Part shown: positions 63,401 to 64,000 of the stretch, piece by piece
Position numbering within the stretch: the first letter of the stretch is position 1
Layout of the letters: each line of letters starts with the position of its first letter
Assembly: GCF_033807715.1 (NCBI RefSeq)
Contig: NC_084599.1
Location: 6,544,125 to 6,608,124 of the forward strand
Direction: 5' to 3'
DNA: 64,000 nucleotides
Source: Cololabis saira
Taxonomy: Eukaryota > Chordata > Actinopteri > Beloniformes > Belonidae
Position numbers and translations under genes: made by a program
Notes under the pieces: model-generated
Databases searched by the model: none
What the model was told of the DNA's origin: nothing
The model's input: only the letters and a program-made list of their open reading frames with translations

Positions 63401-63440
63401 TTATTAATAAATACTTTACATGGATTTTTTTTTGTTAAGC

Positions 63441-63655
63441 AATTCAATTCAATTCAATTCAATTTTATTTATATAGCGTCTAATACAACAGATGTTGTCT
63501 CTAGACGCTTTCCAGAGATCCAGAACATGAACATAAACATAAACATAAACCCCCGAGCAATTATTATATAAACAATGGCAGGTAAAAACTCCCTTAGTGG
63601 GAGAAAAGCCTTGAGCCAAACAGTGGCAAGGAAAAACTCCCCTTGATGCTCCCCT
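63441..63655 (-). mobile_element. L2 LINE 3' UTR fragment
   Basis: Starts with CAATTCAATTCAATTTTATT and runs through the L2 3' UTR words to AAAAACTCCCCTTGATG. It is nearly identical to 57825-58025. Confidence 0.88.
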
Positions 63656-64000
63656 GGAAGCATCATCCAGGGATTAAAGCAAAAAAAATATTTTTGACTG
63701 AAAATTTTTTTTCAGGCCAGTTCATATTCCCCCTTCATCTATGCACTGCACCTATTGTGAAGGAGGAAAGCAACCAAATTCTGCAGTGTCTGTACAGCCG
63801 CCCGGATGATCCTTCCAGTGTGTTGTGGATCTACGAGCCAATAAGATTCTGCTCCCCAAAGTTACGGAACTTGGGTCGCCACCCATCCCTTGAATTAAAA
63901 GTTGCGTTCCGTATTGAACCAATACGGACATATATTATGCTCTTATTTATTGATGTCATAATCTACATGTGAAGGTCGGAAAAGTTGAATATATTGCAAA
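63656..64000. other. No gene recognised
   Basis: An open frame at 63643-63972 has no motif I can place. The window ends here. Confidence 0.35.

Noticed and set aside
63643..63972. 109-codon plus-strand frame at the window end
   Set aside because: No recognisable domain and it overlaps the L2 3' UTR fragment at its start; it may continue outside the window but is not supportable here.

Overview
This window is teleost fish DNA, most likely from a spiny-rayed (percomorph) species. The mobile elements are the fish set: L2/Maui-type and Rex1/Babar-type LINEs, a THAP/DDE (ISL2EU-like) DNA transposon, Harbinger, hAT and piggyBac-like MITEs, and a decayed class I endogenous retrovirus. The host genes have short exons with GT-AG introns and include a piscidin-type peptide gene and an alpha-tectorin-like gene. 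No rRNA, tRNA or CRISPR array was recognised.

Host genes. (1) A piscidin-like small secreted peptide gene lies on the minus strand at about 11.8-12.9 kb. It is complete: TATA box, leader exon, three coding exons (76 aa) and poly(A) signal. Two broken paralogues lie in the same orientation. One is scattered over 13.6-28.2 kb by transposon insertions, and one is at 29.5-30.6 kb. (2) A small plus-strand gene at 19.85-21.03 kb has three exons and encodes a 142-aa secreted protein with a basic, His/Tyr/Gly-rich repeat tail. I do not recognise its family, and it is the best candidate here for something undescribed. (3) A large plus-strand gene at 39.2-57.3 kb has 24 coding exons that join without a phase conflict into 2075 aa: signal peptide, NIDO, vWC-like, four vWD/C8 units with three TIL domains, EGF-like, ZP, and a hydrophobic GPI-type tail. 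This is the alpha-tectorin plan. (4) A two-exon minus-strand THAP + DDE transposase gene (480 aa, 59.2-61.5 kb) looks intact.

Layout. 0-5.6 kb: repeats, an L2 fragment and a decayed transposon-type ORF. 5.6-11.5 kb: a nearly full L2 inserted in opposite orientation into another copy of its own family. 11.5-13.7 kb: the piscidin-like gene and the start of its disrupted paralogue. 13.7-19.7 kb: an LTR, then an L2 that contains a nested MITE and a Rex1 element. 19.8-21.1 kb: the His-rich gene. 21.1-23.4 kb: unassigned, with a GC-rich tract. 23.4-30.6 kb: piscidin relics split by a second L2-clade LINE. 30.6-36.8 kb: MITEs and a retroviral pol relic that carries a solo LTR. 39-57 kb: the alpha-tectorin-like gene with transposons in many introns. 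57-64 kb: L2 tails, the THAP/DDE transposon and a Rex1 relic.

The genes are not an operon or a pathway. What they share is that all three host genes encode secreted or extracellular proteins, in a segment made mainly of mobile DNA. Exon borders were read by eye from splice consensus, phase and domain continuity. Family names rest on recognised motifs, not on searches.
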